64,000 bases of DNA from an uncultured Clostridia bacterium (GCA_947165425.1 CAMVAJ010000005.1:19362-83361), one strand, 5' to 3'. Positions 1 to 9,732 are shown, numbered from the stretch's first letter. A program made the numbers and translations. The notes: generated from the sequence alone by a model not told the origin.

Positions 1-1689
1 GTGACCTGCGGCACGACGGACAAGATTAAAACACTAATCATCCGCACCACCAGCCTGTACGAGCCCGGCGATCCGGGCAGCTTCTTCGCGCAGGCGGCGG
101 CCAGCGCCGCGAGAGGACAGGCCTGGCAGCTGAACGGTACCGAGAACACCGCCTGCGATTTCCTGCACGCCGAGGATTTTGGCGTGCTGCTGGAGCATGC
201 CGTGAGCTTGGAGCTGGAGGGAATTCTGCACGCGCCCCAGGGCGCGCCCGCCACCTACGGCGAGACCGTCCGTCTCCTGAAAAACGAGCTCCCGGAGCTG
301 AATCCGGTGTACCTGGGCGGCGAGCACCGCGCCGCCGCACTGCAGGGCCGCCGCGCCGCCGCCCTCGGCTGGGTGCCGCGCCATGATTTCCGGCAGGAAA
401 TCAGCCAGCTCTGCGCCCGGGAGAAACCGGAGGAGCAGCACAAGCGCGGTCTTCGCCTGCCCGCCGGGAAGCTGGGCTGGGAGATTCTCAAATGGGCCGA
501 GGTCATCCTGCTGGGCCTGCTGGCTGCGTGGCTGACCCAACTGGGCGAGACCAACGCGCAGCTGGCCGCCGTGGATTATATCCTGCTGTATGTGATCCTG
601 ATCGGCTTCGTGCACGGGCGGACCGCGGGCACGACCGCCTCGGTGCTGGCCTGCATCTGGTACGGATACAACTTCATACGGCACGGCGGCGCCGGGTCCG
701 ACCTGGTCTACAACACGGACCATTGGCTGCCGATGAGTATCTATCTTCTCTGCGGCAGCCTCTTCGGCTACGCGCGGGACCGGCAGCGCGTCAAGGTGGA
801 GCTGCTGCAGAAGGAGCGTGAGGAGCTCCAGCGCGAGAAGGAGTTCGTGGAGGACATCTATCAGAGCACTTACGAGGACCGCAACCAGCTCAAGGAACAG
901 ATCTACCATTATCGCGACAGCTACGGGCGCATCTATCAGATCACCCGGGAGCTGGACAGCCTGCAGCCCGTGCAGGTGTTCCTCTCGACGCTCCATGTGC
1001 TGGAGAGCACCCTGCAGAACAGCAGCGTCGCAATCTACGAGTGTAAGCCGGGCAGCGACTATATCCGCCTCGTGGTGCGCTCCCGGGAGATGCAGCAGCT
1101 CCCCCGCTCCCTCAACATGCTCGACTACGCGCCCATGTATGAGCGGCTGAAGGAAGGCAAGCTTTTCGCCAACCACACCTTCATGAACGGCTATCCGGTC
1201 TACGCCCTGCCCGTGATCGCCGAGGGCGACATGATGGCCGTACTGATGCTGTGGAACGTGTCCTTTGAGCAGCAGAGCATGTATATGGAGAACCTGCTGA
1301 GCGTGGTGGCCGGCCTGGTGCAGAGCGCCCTAGCCCGGGCCATCCACTATCACCGCGAGGTGGACGATCTCTATTACGAGAACACCCATATCCTCACCCC
1401 CGAGGCCTTCCGGTCCGCCCTGGGCGTGTATCAGACCATCCGCCAGCGGCGCACCGGAGACCATGTGCTGGTCCGGCTGCAGGCCGATCACGCCATGGAC
1501 ATGGAGCTGATCGATCGCTATATCGGCAAGCTGGTGCGCAGCACCGACGTGGTGGGCCGCCTGGACGACGGCTGCTACTACGTTCTGTTCCCCCAGGCCA
1601 CCACGGACCGGATTCCGGCCATCGACGCGCGCTTCCACGCCTACGGCATGAGATGCGAAGTGATATCGGAGGATGTCTCGGTTGGATAA
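1..1689 (+). CDS. pelD: PelD-like c-di-GMP receptor, 5' partial
   Basis: This is the inner-membrane receptor that switches on Pel exopolysaccharide synthesis when it binds c-di-GMP. Residues 1-150 look like the C-terminal half of a sugar epimerase/SDR domain, so the true start lies upstream of the window; the GTG at base 1 is only the edge. Four hydrophobic segments follow (about 158-260), then a charged coiled coil (260-300), a GAF-like domain (315-450) and a degenerate GGDEF domain (460-562). In that last domain the inhibitory-site motif RxxD is kept (R513-S-T-D516), while the GGEEF signature four residues on has decayed to a DDG at 522-524. That combination marks a c-di-GMP binder without cyclase activity, as in known PelD proteins. 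The SDR-TM-GAF-GGDEF order fits Gram-positive PelD. It overlaps the next gene by 17 bp. Confidence 0.85.
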   Translation: MTCGTTDKIKTLIIRTTSLYEPGDPGSFFAQAAASAARGQAWQLNGTENTACDFLHAEDFGVLLEHAVSLELEGILHAPQGAPATYGETVRLLKNELPELNPVYLGGEHRAAALQGRRAAALGWVPRHDFRQEISQLCAREKPEEQHKRGLRLPAGKLGWEILKWAEVILLGLLAAWLTQLGETNAQLAAVDYILLYVILIGFVHGRTAGTTASVLACIWYGYNFIRHGGAGSDLVYNTDHWLPMSIYLLCGSLFGYARDRQRVKVELLQKEREELQREKEFVEDIYQSTYEDRNQLKEQIYHYRDSYGRIYQITRELDSLQPVQVFLSTLHVLESTLQNSSVAIYECKPGSDYIRLVVRSREMQQLPRSLNMLDYAPMYERLKEGKLFANHTFMNGYPVYALPVIAEGDMMAVLMLWNVSFEQQSMYMENLLSVVAGLVQSALARAIHYHREVDDLYYENTHILTPEAFRSALGVYQTIRQRRTGDHVLVRLQADHAMDMELIDRYIGKLVRSTDVVGRLDDGCYYVLFPQATTDRIPAIDARFHAYGMRCEVISEDVSVG

Positions 1690-2569
1690 CATGAGGGTTT
1701 TGATCCCGCTGGCGCTGGTGCATCTGCTGATGCTGTGCGCCCTGCCGCTGATCGGCCGCAGCCGGGGCATACGGCTGGCCTGGGGCGAGATGCTTTTCTG
1801 CGCCCTGCTCCCGATCTTCGGCCCGCTGTGCGGCTGTACGCTGCTGCTCAGCCCGCCGCCCGAGGAGGGCGCGCTGCGGGATATGATCATGCGGGAGGAC
1901 CCCCTCCGGCGCAGCTATACCGTCCCGGATCCCGAGGCGGCCTCCACCGTCCCCATGGAGGAGGCCTTCCTGATCAGCGAGCCGCGGGTCCGCCGGGAGA
2001 TGATGATGAAGCTCCTGCACAGCGCACCCGAGGAGAACCTGGAGCTGCTGATGATGGCGCGCTTCAACGACGATCCGGAGACCGCCCACTACGCCACCGC
2101 CACGCTGACCGAGTATCAGCGGCGCACCGAGATGGATCTGCAGCAGAGCCAGATGCTCCTGGCCCGTCAGCCGAACAACCTCGAGGCGCGCCTGGCCTAT
2201 ATCCGGCAGATCGAAGCCTATATCCAGAGCGGGCTCCTCGAGGGGCACCTGCTGACCCGGCAGCGCACGCTTTTGGAGCGGGAGCTCTCGCTGCTCTCGC
2301 CGGAGGAGACCGATCTCGGCATGGGCTGCCTGAGAGCGCGGAACCTGCTGGCCATGGGGCAGGCGCACGAAGCGGAGACGGCAGCCCGCGAGCTGACCCG
2401 CCGCTTTCCCCGGTCTGAGGAGCCCTGGCTGGAGCTCATGCGCATCGCCGTGGACAGCCGGAATCTCCAGGAGCTGCGCGCCCTGCGGGAGGAGATGGAG
2501 CGGGCGGGCATCCTCTGGAGCTACCACGGTCAGGAGAAGATGGAATATATTCTGAAAGGCGTATCATGA
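1673..2569 (+). CDS. pelE: PelE-like membrane TPR protein
   Basis: The 298-residue product has two hydrophobic segments near the N terminus (about residues 8-26 and 38-58). A long helical region without further membrane segments follows, with TPR-like spacing (for example the ARQPNNLEARLAYI stretch and a second around AMGQAHEAETAARELTRRFP). PelE proteins are membrane-anchored TPR scaffolds that hold the PelD-PelF-PelG synthase complex together. The assignment rests mainly on this architecture and on its place between pelD and pelF, because sequence conservation of PelE is low. The start at 1673 lies inside the pelD 3' end; an ATG at 1691 is an alternative. The 3' end overlaps the next gene in an ATGA. 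Confidence 0.7.
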   Translation: MSRLDNMRVLIPLALVHLLMLCALPLIGRSRGIRLAWGEMLFCALLPIFGPLCGCTLLLSPPPEEGALRDMIMREDPLRRSYTVPDPEAASTVPMEEAFLISEPRVRREMMMKLLHSAPEENLELLMMARFNDDPETAHYATATLTEYQRRTEMDLQQSQMLLARQPNNLEARLAYIRQIEAYIQSGLLEGHLLTRQRTLLERELSLLSPEETDLGMGCLRARNLLAMGQAHEAETAARELTRRFPRSEEPWLELMRIAVDSRNLQELRALREEMERAGILWSYHGQEKMEYILKGVS

Positions 2570-4371
2570 GACAGCAAAGGCATGCCATCCTGTATATCAC
2601 CACGCCGCTGCTCTGCCTGGCGCTGGGGTTCGCGCTGATCGTTTCTCAGAGCGGACTGCCGCTGGAAGCCAGGCCCCTCCGGCTGGAAACGCTGTCGGTT
2701 TCGGCGCAGGCCGAGCAAACCGGCGGTTTTGATGTGCTGCTGCTGAGCCAGGAGCCTAGCCCGCTGCTGGACACCGTCTGTGAAACGCTGAACGAGATGC
2801 GTCTGGGGTATCGGATTTCCGATCAGCTGGACGCGAACACCCTGTTAAATGTCCGCACCGTGCTGGTCTGCTCCCCTGCGCTGAGCGCCCTGGAGGGGGA
2901 AGGCGCGGTCACGCTGTTCAACTGGGTCAACAATGGCGGCCGCCTGGCGCTGATGTGCGTCCCCTCCGTGGACAGCTGGCTGCGGATTGTCAGCCATAAG
3001 CTCGGCATCATGGACGGCGGGCATGATTACCGGGAGTACACCGCGCTGCGGATGGTCTCCGGCACGCTCAACCTCTTCGACGGGCTCACCATGGACGAGG
3101 AGCTCAGCGATTTCGCCCTCTCCCTCCGGCTGGAGGGGGACTGCCGTGTGCTGATGACCACCGCCGACGAGGCGGACACGCCCCTTCTGTGGACCCGCGA
3201 GGTCGGCCAGGGCCGGGTGGCCGTGTGCAATCACACGCTGATCGGCGGCAAGGACTCCCGCGGCCATGTGATCATCACGCTGCGGGCGCTGGAGGACAAG
3301 CTAATCTTCCCCATCGTCAACGCTGGCATGGTTTTCATCGACGATTTCCCGGCCCCGCAGCCGGAGGGCTTCGACGAGCTGATCCAGCAGCAGTACGGCA
3401 TGAGCATCCAAAGCTTCTTCCGCAATCACTGGTGGCCGGATATGAAAGCCCTCAGCCGGCGCTTTAGCCTGCGCTACACCGGCGTGCTGGTGGAGACCTA
3501 CAACCGGCAGATGGAGCCGCCCTTCCAGCCGGACACCGAGGATCACGCCCTCCTGCGCTATTACGCCTCCGAGCTGCTGCAGTCCGGCGGCGAGGTGGGG
3601 CTGCACGGCTACAACCACCAGCCCCTGTGCCTGGACGGCTGGCAGTACGCCGGGGAGGACTATACGACCTGGTCCTCCGAGGCCAATATGTCCAAGGCTG
3701 TGAAGGAGCTGGTCCGCTACGGGCGCTCCTTCCTGCCCGAAGCCGCATTCACCAGCTACGTTCCGCCCTCCAACTATCTGAGCGCGGAAGGACAGCGCGT
3801 GCTGCTGCGGACGGTCCCCGAGCTCTCTGTCATCTCCGGGCTCTATCTCCCGGAGAACGGGGTCAACGCCCTGGTGCAGGAATTCGGGGAGGAGGCCGAC
3901 GGCAGCATCTCCGTGCCCCGGATCACCTCGGGCTTCTCCATCGACAGCTACATTCGGCTGGTCACGTCGGGCGAGCTAATGCTGCACGGCGTATACTCCC
4001 ACTTCATCCACCCAGACGATGTGCTGGACGTGGAGCGCGGCGCGGAACTGGGCTGGGAGCGGATGCGCGACGATTTCACCGACAGTCTGGAGGAGATCAC
4101 TTCGGCCTATCCCGCCCTGCGCTGGTGCACCGCCTCCGAGGCGGCCGCCGCCGTGCAGCGGTATGACCGGCTCGGCGTGGAGCGTCGATGGACCGGCAGC
4201 GCACTCGAGCTGAATCTCTCCTCCTTCTATGACGAGGCCTGGCTGTGCCTGTATACCGACGAGATTCCCAGCCGGGTAACCGGCGCGGAGAGCTTCCCCG
4301 CGGGCGAAGGCTGCCTCTGGCTCCGGGCAACGCAGAATACCGTGCGGCTGGAATGGGAGGGCGGAACATGA
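2566..4371 (+). CDS. DUF2194 polysaccharide deacetylase-like protein (PelA-like role)
   Basis: This 601-residue protein has one N-terminal membrane segment (about 6-25) and an extracytoplasmic body. Residues 35-230 resemble a Rossmann-like glutamine-amidotransferase fold. From about 250 the protein has deacetylase landmarks: an aspartate pair in MVFIDDFPAP (D259, D260), an H347-x3-H351 metal-type motif in LHGYNHQP, and a late MLHGVYSHFIHPDD block (472-485). DUF2194 proteins occur in Gram-positive Pel clusters, where they are thought to supply the de-N-acetylation that PelA performs in Pseudomonas. No glycoside hydrolase domain is visible, unlike PelA. The start overlaps the stop of pelE and the end overlaps pelF by ATGA, so translation is coupled. 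The family is fairly sure; the reaction is inferred. Confidence 0.7.
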   Translation: MRQQRHAILYITTPLLCLALGFALIVSQSGLPLEARPLRLETLSVSAQAEQTGGFDVLLLSQEPSPLLDTVCETLNEMRLGYRISDQLDANTLLNVRTVLVCSPALSALEGEGAVTLFNWVNNGGRLALMCVPSVDSWLRIVSHKLGIMDGGHDYREYTALRMVSGTLNLFDGLTMDEELSDFALSLRLEGDCRVLMTTADEADTPLLWTREVGQGRVAVCNHTLIGGKDSRGHVIITLRALEDKLIFPIVNAGMVFIDDFPAPQPEGFDELIQQQYGMSIQSFFRNHWWPDMKALSRRFSLRYTGVLVETYNRQMEPPFQPDTEDHALLRYYASELLQSGGEVGLHGYNHQPLCLDGWQYAGEDYTTWSSEANMSKAVKELVRYGRSFLPEAAFTSYVPPSNYLSAEGQRVLLRTVPELSVISGLYLPENGVNALVQEFGEEADGSISVPRITSGFSIDSYIRLVTSGELMLHGVYSHFIHPDDVLDVERGAELGWERMRDDFTDSLEEITSAYPALRWCTASEAAAAVQRYDRLGVERRWTGSALELNLSSFYDEAWLCLYTDEIPSRVTGAESFPAGEGCLWLRATQNTVRLEWEGGT

Positions 4372-5795
4372 GGATCTGCGTGATCTGCGAGGGCTGCTAT
4401 CCCTTTGTGGCGGGCGGCGTCTCCAGCTGGCTGCACGGGCTGATCAAAGCCATGCCCCAGCACGAATTTGTCATCTGGGCCATCGGCGCCCAGGAGAAAA
4501 GCCGCGGCAAGTATGCCTATGAGATGCCGGAGAACGTGGTCTCCCTCCGGGATGTCTACCTGGACGAGATGATGTCCTGCCATCTCAAAAAGCCGCGCAG
4601 GCAGGCCCTCTCGGACGAGGAGAGGGATTGTCTGCGGCGTCTGTTCCGCTGTGACCGGCCCGACTGGAATACCGTCTTCCGGCTCTTCGGCCGCTCCGCG
4701 ATCGAAAACGTGAGCTTCCTCATGAGCGAGGACTTCCTCGACCTGATCGAAGAGCTCTCGGCGCAGGACTTCCCTTATGTGGGCTTCACTGACTATTTTT
4801 ACTGCATCCGCTCCATGTTCCTCCCGCTGCTGTATCTGCTGGGCACCGAAATCCCGGAGGCGGATCTGTATTACTCTGTCTCGGCCGGTTACGCCGGTGT
4901 GCTGGGCAGCATGGCGCAGGAGCGCACAGGCAAGCCCTTTCTGCTCACAGAGCACGGCATCTACACCCGCGAGCGCGAGGAGGAGATCCTGCGCACGAAC
5001 TGGGTACCGCCCCATTTCAAGAATCTCTGGATCAAGATGTTTTACATGTACACCCGCTGCGCCTATCAGCACGCCTGCCGGGTGACGGCGCTTTTCCACA
5101 GGGCGAGCCTGATCCAGCAGGAGATTGGCTGCGCGGCCGACAAGTGTCGGGTGATCCCCAATGGCGTGGCCTATGAGCGCTTCGCGGCGATCCCGGAGAA
5201 GGAGCCGGACGGCTGGGTGGATATCGGCGCGGTGGTGCGTCTGGTGCCCATCAAGGATATCAAGACCATGCTCTACGCCTTCTCGCTGGTGTGTCAGGAG
5301 CGCAAGGACGTGCGCCTGCATATCATGGGCCCCACCGAGGAGGACGAGGAGTACTATGCCGAGTGCGTGCACCTGAAGGAGGAGCTCGGCTTGGACAACG
5401 CGATCTTCACCGGCCGTGTGAATGTGCTGGAGTATCTGAAAAAGATCGACTTCGTGCTCCTCACCAGCCTCTCGGAGGGCCAGCCGCTGGCTGTACTGGA
5501 GGGCATGGCGGCAGGCCGGCCCGCCGTCACCACCGACGTCGGCTGCTGCCGCGAGCTGCTGGAGGGCGTGGACGACGCGCTGGGCACCGCCGGCTACTGC
5601 GTGCCGCCCATGCACCAGAGCGCCATGGCCGAGGCCATCCTGGCCATGTGCGCCAACGAGGCCGAGCGCAAGCGCATGGGACACATCGGACAGCAGCGCG
5701 TCGCGGCCAACTACCGGCACGCGCAGATGCTGAAGCGGTACGAGGACCTGTTCCTGCAGGCAAGGAGGGATGCGGATGGCGGGAATCGGCTTTGA
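4368..5795 (+). CDS. pelF: Pel polysaccharide glycosyltransferase PelF
   Basis: PelF is the cytosolic GT4 glycosyltransferase that polymerises the amino-sugar chain. The 475-residue product opens with MRICVICEGCYPFVAGGVSS, the glycine-rich N-terminal loop typical of PelF. It contains PNGVAYERF (start of the donor-binding domain) and SEGQPLAVLEGMAAGRP, which supplies the EX7E motif of retaining GT-B enzymes. Its length matches PelF. The start at 4368 was chosen because the conserved N terminus begins there and because it forms an ATGA overlap with the upstream stop; a longer in-frame extension to 4245 would add an arginine-rich leader coded inside the upstream gene. Confidence 0.92.
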   Translation: MRICVICEGCYPFVAGGVSSWLHGLIKAMPQHEFVIWAIGAQEKSRGKYAYEMPENVVSLRDVYLDEMMSCHLKKPRRQALSDEERDCLRRLFRCDRPDWNTVFRLFGRSAIENVSFLMSEDFLDLIEELSAQDFPYVGFTDYFYCIRSMFLPLLYLLGTEIPEADLYYSVSAGYAGVLGSMAQERTGKPFLLTEHGIYTREREEEILRTNWVPPHFKNLWIKMFYMYTRCAYQHACRVTALFHRASLIQQEIGCAADKCRVIPNGVAYERFAAIPEKEPDGWVDIGAVVRLVPIKDIKTMLYAFSLVCQERKDVRLHIMGPTEEDEEYYAECVHLKEELGLDNAIFTGRVNVLEYLKKIDFVLLTSLSEGQPLAVLEGMAAGRPAVTTDVGCCRELLEGVDDALGTAGYCVPPMHQSAMAEAILAMCANEAERKRMGHIGQQRVAANYRHAQMLKRYEDLFLQARRDADGGNRL

Positions 5796-7233
5796 GCTGA
5801 AAAAGCTGTTTGTGGGCAGCGGCGTGATCCGCAAGCTCCGGGCCTACGCCTACGCCGCGGTGATCTGCTCCGGCACGATGCTGCTGGCGATCCTCCTGCT
5901 GCTGGGCATTCAGGCCATGGCCCAGCGCTACGGCTTGTCTGAGCACATGCGCGAGGTGCTGGTGGCCACCATGGTGTACGCCCTGTTCCTGAGCATGCTC
6001 CTGACCAGCGGGATGCAGATGTTCCTCTCCCGCTATGTGGCGGACATGATGTATCAGAATCAGCTGGGCAAGGTGCTGCCCTCGCTGCTCGGCGCGTCTC
6101 TGGTGCTGATGCTGCCCGGCGGACTGCTCTACGGCTTCATCGTCGCCTCCGCGCAGGAGCTGACGCTGCTCCAGAAGCTCCTGAACTGGCTGCTGTTCAT
6201 GGAGCTGATCCCGGTATGGCTATTGATGTCCTACATCACGGCCGCGAAGGATTACAAGGCCATCCTGCTCACCTTCCTCGCGGGCGTTCTGCTGGCGCTC
6301 CTCGGCGGGCCGCTGCTGCGGCTGCTCGGGGTGGATACAATGACGGCGCTGATGGCCGGTCTGACCCTGGGCTACGGCGTGATGCTGGTGGGCATGCTCC
6401 GGGTGCTGCTGCGCTATTTCCCCCGGGGGCAGGGCGCGCTGCTGGGCTTCGTCGCCTGGTTCTCCCACGCGCCGGATCTGCTGCTGACCGGCTTTCTGAG
6501 CATGACCGGGGCCTTCGTGCACATCATCCTGATGTGGTTCAGCCCCCTGGGCAGCACCGTGACCGGCTTCTACCGGCAGGCCTCCCTGTTTGACAGCGCC
6601 GCCTTTTACGCCTATCTCGTGACACTGCCCACCAACATCAACTTTATCATCTCGGTGGAGGTCAACTTCTACGGCTCCTACCGGGAGTACTTCTCCGCCA
6701 TCACCGACGGCGGCACCATGCCGCAAATCCAGCTGGCCCGCTCCAGGATGTCCCGAACCCTCTGGCAGGAGATCACCAACCTGATCATCGTGCAGATCTT
6801 CGCCATGGTGGTCTACATGCTGCTGGCGAGGTATTTCCTGCCCCTGCTCGGCTTTACCGCCGACATGATGCACATGTTCCGCCTGATGTGCATCGGCTAC
6901 AGTCTGTACTGTATCGGCACCAGCCTGATGATGCTCCAGCTCTATTTCAACGACCGATACGGCGCCATGGCCACCGCCGCAGCGTTCTTCGCGGGAAATT
7001 TAGTGGGGACGCTGCTCTCCCTGCGGCTGGGCATCCTGTTCTACGGGTCGGGGGTGATCCTGGGCGGCCTGCTCATGTATCTGCTCGCCTTCCCCCGCCT
7101 GTCGTGGTATGTGCGGCGCATCGATTACAACGTGTACTGCTCTCAGCCGGTATTCAACGAAGTCACCCATGACCGCTGGCGGGAGATCGCCGAATGGCTG
7201 GAAGCCCGGGCTGCCCGGCGAGCGAGCCGTTGA
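5776..7233 (+). CDS. pelG: Pel exopolysaccharide exporter PelG
   Basis: PelG is a twelve-helix MATE/flippase-like membrane protein that pairs with PelF to move the polymer across the membrane. The 485-residue product begins MAGIGFELKKLF, the hallmark PelG N terminus, and is hydrophobic throughout. Two in-frame ATGs lie close together at 5770 and 5776. The ribosome site AAGGAGGG ends at 5769, which leaves no spacing for the first and six bases for the second, so 5776 is preferred. The gene overlaps the end of pelF and is followed 13 bp later by the CotH-like gene. Confidence 0.92.
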   Translation: MAGIGFELKKLFVGSGVIRKLRAYAYAAVICSGTMLLAILLLLGIQAMAQRYGLSEHMREVLVATMVYALFLSMLLTSGMQMFLSRYVADMMYQNQLGKVLPSLLGASLVLMLPGGLLYGFIVASAQELTLLQKLLNWLLFMELIPVWLLMSYITAAKDYKAILLTFLAGVLLALLGGPLLRLLGVDTMTALMAGLTLGYGVMLVGMLRVLLRYFPRGQGALLGFVAWFSHAPDLLLTGFLSMTGAFVHIILMWFSPLGSTVTGFYRQASLFDSAAFYAYLVTLPTNINFIISVEVNFYGSYREYFSAITDGGTMPQIQLARSRMSRTLWQEITNLIIVQIFAMVVYMLLARYFLPLLGFTADMMHMFRLMCIGYSLYCIGTSLMMLQLYFNDRYGAMATAAAFFAGNLVGTLLSLRLGILFYGSGVILGGLLMYLLAFPRLSWYVRRIDYNVYCSQPVFNEVTHDRWREIAEWLEARAARRASR

Positions 7234-7246
7234 GAGGAAAGGGTCG

Positions 7247-9001
7247 ATGAAAAGAAAACTGCTGACAATTCCGCTCCTGTTCCTCTGCGCCGTGCTGCTC
7301 AGCGGCTGCGTGCCGCTGCTGGAGACCGGAGACAGCGGCACAGAGTCCGCCGGCGGCGGTCATCTCCCGGTTGAGAAAGCGGCGTCCTCCAGCCAGGTCT
7401 TCCCGGAGGATCCGGCCCTCTATGCCGGGGACGATGCCGAGGTGGTCTGCTTCTATGTGACCGTCCTGGGCGGCAACGGCGCCGACGGCACCGACCACAC
7501 GCTGGAGGAAGTCGACAGCTACCTGAACCTGCAGGGTATGTACGACGTGGAGAAGATCCGGACCGAGGTGCTGGTGCAGGTCGGCGACGAGGAGGGCCCC
7601 CGGGAGGGCGCGCTGGGCTACACTGAACTGGCCAGCAACGCCACGATGAACGTGCGCGGGCGCACCTCCACGGGCTACGCGCAGAAGTCCTACCGCATCA
7701 CGCTGTTCGACAACGCCGGTCTCTGGGAGGGCCAGCGCGCCATCGCCCTCAACAAGCACCCCGCCGACGTGACGCGGCTGCGGAATGCGCTCTACTTCAA
7801 GCTCCTGCAGGACGTGCCAGCCATTCCGAGCCTGCGGACGCGTTTCGTGCATCTCTACCTCCGGGACCAAACCGGAGACGCGCCCGAGGAGGCCTTCACC
7901 GACTACGGTCTCTTCACCCAGGTCGAGCTGCCCAACAACCGCTATCTGCGCAACCACGCCCTGAGCATCGACGGGAATCTCTACAAGGCGAACATGTGCG
8001 AGATGTACCGCTACCCCGAGGCGCTGCGCCTCGTTTCCGACCCGGACTACAGCGCATCCGCCTTTGAGCGCGTGCTGGAATCCAAGACCGGCGAGGATCA
8101 CACCAAGCTTCTGCGGATGCTGGACGCCGTGAACGACTACAGCATCTCTACCGAGGAGCTGCTGGACACCTATTTCGATGTGGACAATCTGACCAGCTAC
8201 CTGGCCTTCAACCTGCTGATGGGCAACCAGGACAGCAACGCCCAGAACTACCTGCTCTACAGCCCGCTGGGCTCCAGCCGTTGGTACTATATCTGCTGGG
8301 ACGGCGACGACTGTCTCAACGAGACCGAGGGCTGGCTGCGGGAGAAGGACTGGCAGATCGGCGAGTGGACCCGGGGCATCAGCAACTACTGGGGCGTGGT
8401 GCTCTTCAACCGGGCCCTACGGCTCCCCTCCTTCCGGCAGGCGCTGCAGGCGAAGATGGAGCTTCTGCGGCAGACCATCACGCCGGAGCGCGTGGCCGAG
8501 CTGATCGCCCGCTACCGCGCCGTGGTGGACGGCTACACCCAGGCGCTTCCGGACAGCGTCCATATGCGGGTGGAGCAGCAGATCCGCGATCAGATCCTGG
8601 AGGGGATGCCCCGGGATCTGGAATCCAGCTATCAGCACTATCTCGACTCGCTGGAGAAGCCCATGCCCTTCTTCCAGGGCAACGCGGAGATCGAGGACGG
8701 CCAGCTGCGGCTGACCTGGGCCGAGAGCTACGACCTCGACGGGGAGTTCCTGCGCTATGACGTCCAGCTCTGCCGGGACTGGCAGTTCGAGGATGTGGTC
8801 TGGGAACAGAAGGGACTGCTGAGCACCAGCGCCTCCCTCCCCCTGCCCGAGGCCGGAGAATACTACTGGCGGGTCACGGTGACCAACGAGAGCGGCTACA
8901 CACAGACCTCCTTCGACAGCGTGGTTACCTCCACGGGCTCGCACAACGGCATGCGCCGCTTCACGATCGGCCAGGACGGGACGGTGGTGAATCCCGAATG
9001 A
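7247..9001 (+). CDS. CotH-family kinase lipoprotein
   Basis: CotH proteins are atypical protein kinases, first known from spore coats, that act on secreted targets. This 584-residue protein has a lipoprotein signal with lipobox LSGC (Cys21), so it should sit on the outer face of the membrane. Kinase landmarks are RGRTSTGYAQKSYRI, the ALNKHPADVTRLRNALYFKL segment, YLAFNLLMGNQDSNAQNYLL (catalytic-loop-like D/N residues) and YYICWDGDDCLN, whose W-D-x-D supplies the metal-binding aspartate. The last 100 residues look like a fibronectin type III fold ending in the YYWRVTVTNESGYTQ strand. It sits in the Pel operon and overlaps the next gene by ATGA, which suggests that it modifies a matrix component rather than a spore coat protein; that role is inferred. 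Confidence 0.85.
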   Translation: MKRKLLTIPLLFLCAVLLSGCVPLLETGDSGTESAGGGHLPVEKAASSSQVFPEDPALYAGDDAEVVCFYVTVLGGNGADGTDHTLEEVDSYLNLQGMYDVEKIRTEVLVQVGDEEGPREGALGYTELASNATMNVRGRTSTGYAQKSYRITLFDNAGLWEGQRAIALNKHPADVTRLRNALYFKLLQDVPAIPSLRTRFVHLYLRDQTGDAPEEAFTDYGLFTQVELPNNRYLRNHALSIDGNLYKANMCEMYRYPEALRLVSDPDYSASAFERVLESKTGEDHTKLLRMLDAVNDYSISTEELLDTYFDVDNLTSYLAFNLLMGNQDSNAQNYLLYSPLGSSRWYYICWDGDDCLNETEGWLREKDWQIGEWTRGISNYWGVVLFNRALRLPSFRQALQAKMELLRQTITPERVAELIARYRAVVDGYTQALPDSVHMRVEQQIRDQILEGMPRDLESSYQHYLDSLEKPMPFFQGNAEIEDGQLRLTWAESYDLDGEFLRYDVQLCRDWQFEDVVWEQKGLLSTSASLPLPEAGEYYWRVTVTNESGYTQTSFDSVVTSTGSHNGMRRFTIGQDGTVVNPE

Positions 9002-9732
9002 ATGGACAGCGCTGGCGGCATGAGCTGAAATATCTGATCAACCTGCCTGATTGGGCGCTGCTGCGCGCCCGGCTGCCCGCGGCGGTGCACCGGGATCCCC
9101 ACGCCGGCGAGAACGGCGAGTACATGATCCGAAGCCTGTACTTCGACGATTACTGGAACACCGCCTACGAGGAGAAGGACGCGGGCGTGCTGACCCGGCA
9201 CAAGTACCGCATCCGGGTCTACAACTGCAGCGACGACCGCATTCTCCTGGAGCGCAAAAACAAGTACGGCCCCTACATCTGGAAGCAGAGCGCGCCCATG
9301 ACGCGGGCTCAGGTCGAGGCGGTGCTCGCGGGCGAATACACCGCGCTGCTGGCTGGCGGAGCGCCCCTTCTGCAGGAATTCTACTACGAGTGCACGTCGC
9401 GGCTGATGCGCCCGCGGGTGATTGTGGACTATGACCGGGAGCCCTTCGTGCTGGACGCCGGGGAGGTGCGCATCACCTTCGACAAGCGTGTCCGGGCCGG
9501 AATGGGCCAGTTTGATCTGTTTGACCCGAATTTGCCCACGCTGGAGACCCTGCGCGGCGATCAGATGATCATGGAGGTCAAGTTCACCGAGTTTCTGCCC
9601 AGGCAGGTGCGCAGCCTCCTGCCTCCCCGCTCCGCCGAGCTGACGGCGGCGTCGAAATATGTCCTTTGCTGTGATGCCGCCGCGCGGCAGATGCCCATGA
9701 ACAGAACGGAGGGAATTCAATGGAAACGATGA
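8998..9732 (+). CDS. VTC-domain (polyphosphate polymerase-like) protein
   Basis: The 244-residue protein is a compact VTC-type triphosphate tunnel fold. The basic residues lining the tunnel are visible in RHELKYLI (residues 7-14), YMIRSLYFDD, LTRHKYRIRVYN, ILLERKNK, RPRVIVDYDREPF and MEVKFTEFLP. In yeast Vtc4 this domain makes polyphosphate from ATP; in bacteria, stand-alone VTC proteins are commonly found with CotH and DUF4956 proteins, but their substrates are not well established. Coupling by overlaps on both sides (ATGA with the CotH gene, 13 bp with the DUF4956 gene) puts it in the same functional unit. Confidence 0.85.
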   Translation: MNGQRWRHELKYLINLPDWALLRARLPAAVHRDPHAGENGEYMIRSLYFDDYWNTAYEEKDAGVLTRHKYRIRVYNCSDDRILLERKNKYGPYIWKQSAPMTRAQVEAVLAGEYTALLAGGAPLLQEFYYECTSRLMRPRVIVDYDREPFVLDAGEVRITFDKRVRAGMGQFDLFDPNLPTLETLRGDQMIMEVKFTEFLPRQVRSLLPPRSAELTAASKYVLCCDAAARQMPMNRTEGIQWKR

